A stretch of DNA of 5,379 nt, from contig CANLGS010000353.1 in NCBI GenBank assembly GCA_947490035.1, positions 1 to 5,379 on the forward strand, written 5' to 3'. The notes below the pieces were generated by a model, which did not search any database, was not told where the DNA came from, and saw only the letters and a list, made by a program, of their open reading frames with translations. The DNA is from Gemmataceae bacterium. GTDB lineage: Bacteria; Planctomycetota; Planctomycetia; Gemmatales; Gemmataceae. Of this stretch, positions 4,688-5,379 are shown one piece after another. The translations under genes and the position numbers were made by a program. How positions within the stretch are numbered: the stretch's first letter is position 1; each line of letters starts with the position of its first letter.

Positions 4688-5379
4688 ATGCAATCCGTCC
4701 CGACCAATCTGATCACCGGGTTCCTCGGCGTCGGCAAGACGACCGCCGTCATCGACATGCTTCAGCGGAAGGCGGCGGGTTCGCGCTGGGCCGTGCTGGT
4801 CAACGAGTACGGCTCCGTCTCCATCGACGACATCCTGATTGAAGGCAGTTCTCCCGCCGAAGGCGTGACGGTGAAGGAGGTCGGCGGCGGGTGCGTGTGC
4901 TGCGCGAGCGCCCCGTTCCTGCCGGTCGCGATTCACTTCTTGCTACTCGAAGCCCGACCCGAACGGCTCATTATCGAAACCACGGGACTCGGCCACCCGG
5001 CGCGATTACTCGATTCGCTCCGCGCCAGCTACCACGGCCGGCTCGACGTGCGCGCCACGCTCGGCATCGTCGATCCGCACGACTTCGCGAAGCCGGAGAT
5101 GCGCGACAACCCCATCTTCGTCGATCAGATTCAGATGGCCGACGTACTCGTGATGAACAAACTCGACCTCGCAACACCGGAGTTGGTCGCGGACTTCCAG
5201 ACGTGGGCGAACGGGCTGGTCCCGCCGAAACTGTTGATCGCGGGCACGACGCGCGGCCGCATCGACCCCGCGTGGCTCGACCTCAGCAGCAACGACGAAC
5301 GACTGCCGCTGTACCCACAGGAAAGGCAACCTCTCCCCCCAACCCCCTCCCCTAAGAAGGGAGGGGGAGCCGGATCTAC
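4688..5379 (+). CDS. CobW/COG0523-family GTPase, C-terminal part beyond window
   Basis: ATG 4688 opens a frame with no stop through the right edge: 230 full codons plus two bases. The N-terminal GTPase domain is clear. Walker A is GFLGVGKT (11-18), VNEYGSVSID (38-47) follows, and the family's zinc/metal-binding C-x-C-C is at 69-72 in GGGCVCC. ETTGLGHP (97-104) is the Walker B/switch region, and the guanine-specificity motif is NKLD (157-160). COG0523 proteins are GTP-dependent metal chaperones or cofactor-related proteins (CobW, YjiA, ZNG1 types). The metal cannot be inferred because the C-terminal CobW domain is not in view. Near residue 214 the frame enters a C/G-tract repeat that translates as PLPPTPSPKKGGG, in the expected linker between the two domains. 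The gene may therefore be intact with an inserted linker, or interrupted just beyond the window. A G-run at 4678-4682 could serve as a weak SD. Confidence 0.85.
   Translation, partial: MQSVPTNLITGFLGVGKTTAVIDMLQRKAAGSRWAVLVNEYGSVSIDDILIEGSSPAEGVTVKEVGGGCVCCASAPFLPVAIHFLLLEARPERLIIETTGLGHPARLLDSLRASYHGRLDVRATLGIVDPHDFAKPEMRDNPIFVDQIQMADVLVMNKLDLATPELVADFQTWANGLVPPKLLIAGTTRGRIDPAWLDLSSNDERLPLYPQERQPLPPTPSPKKGGGAGS
5331..5369. repeat. C/G-tract inverted repeat inside the CobW-type gene
   Basis: Arms CCCCCTCCC (5343-5351) and GGGAGGGGG (5359-5367) are a perfect 9-base inverted repeat around CTAAGAA. A second C-rich tract, CTCTCCCCCC (5331-5340), precedes the left arm and could pair alternatively with the G-rich arm. 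Its composition differs sharply from the balanced codon use of the surrounding gene. From memory, similar CTCCCC/GGGGAG elements are dispersed in many bacterial genomes and give PLPPTPSP-type peptides when translated. That it is a repeat family here is inferred, as only one copy is in the window. Confidence 0.65.

Noticed and set aside
3650..4842. Plus-strand open frames 3650-4579 and 4564-4842 reading through the hairpin repeats
   Set aside because: Outside the repeats they are shadows of the RraA-like and CobW-type genes. The shared VARHAVAVF and VARHSVAVF peptides are translations of the DNA repeat, not a protein motif.

Overview
The window is GC-rich and every recognisable gene lies on the + strand. 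Codons mostly end in G or C, and Shine-Dalgarno sites are weak or absent before most starts. The protein set is a sugar phosphate isomerase-like tail, a PSD/PSS lipid pair, a Tat-exported metallophosphoesterase, an RraA-like protein and a CobW-type GTPase. Together with hairpin repeats whose read-through gives VARHxVAVF peptides, this suggests a planctomycete close to Gemmata. That placement is inferred from pattern recognition, not from a search.

Layout. Bases 1-147 are the 3' end of a sugar phosphate isomerase/epimerase-like gene. Bases 148-290 are intergenic, with a GC-rich hairpin, an AT-rich patch that could be a weak promoter, and a 13-codon open frame. Bases 291-2762 hold a tight three-gene cluster: a PmtA-like phospholipid N-methyltransferase, phosphatidylserine decarboxylase (psd) and CDP-diacylglycerol-serine O-phosphatidyltransferase (pssA). 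The first pair overlaps by ATGA and the second is separated by 4 bases. Bases 2763-2864 are a spacer with no convincing signal. A Tat-signal calcineurin-like phosphoesterase follows (2865-3824), then an RraA-family protein (3912-4562), then a CobW/COG0523 GTPase that runs off the right edge (4688-5379).

How the genes work together. PssA makes phosphatidylserine from CDP-diacylglycerol and serine, and Psd decarboxylates it to phosphatidylethanolamine. The methyltransferase could then methylate phosphatidylethanolamine towards phosphatidylcholine. The cluster therefore reads as a compact amino-phospholipid operon with the last enzyme encoded first. The main uncertainty is the methyltransferase substrate, because ornithine-lipid N-methylation by a related enzyme (OlsG) is known in planctomycetes.

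The right half carries repeats. The two gaps around the RraA-like gene are almost entirely filled by two related long hairpins (3821-3897 and 4566-4673). They share arms, differ by a compensated base pair, lack T-tracts, and each ends 14 bases before the next start codon. The first also supplies the stop codon of the phosphoesterase. A third, unrelated C/G-tract inverted repeat lies in frame inside the CobW-type gene near the right edge. I found no CRISPR array, tRNA, rRNA, transposase or defence system. The repeats and the lipid operon are the parts most worth a second look.
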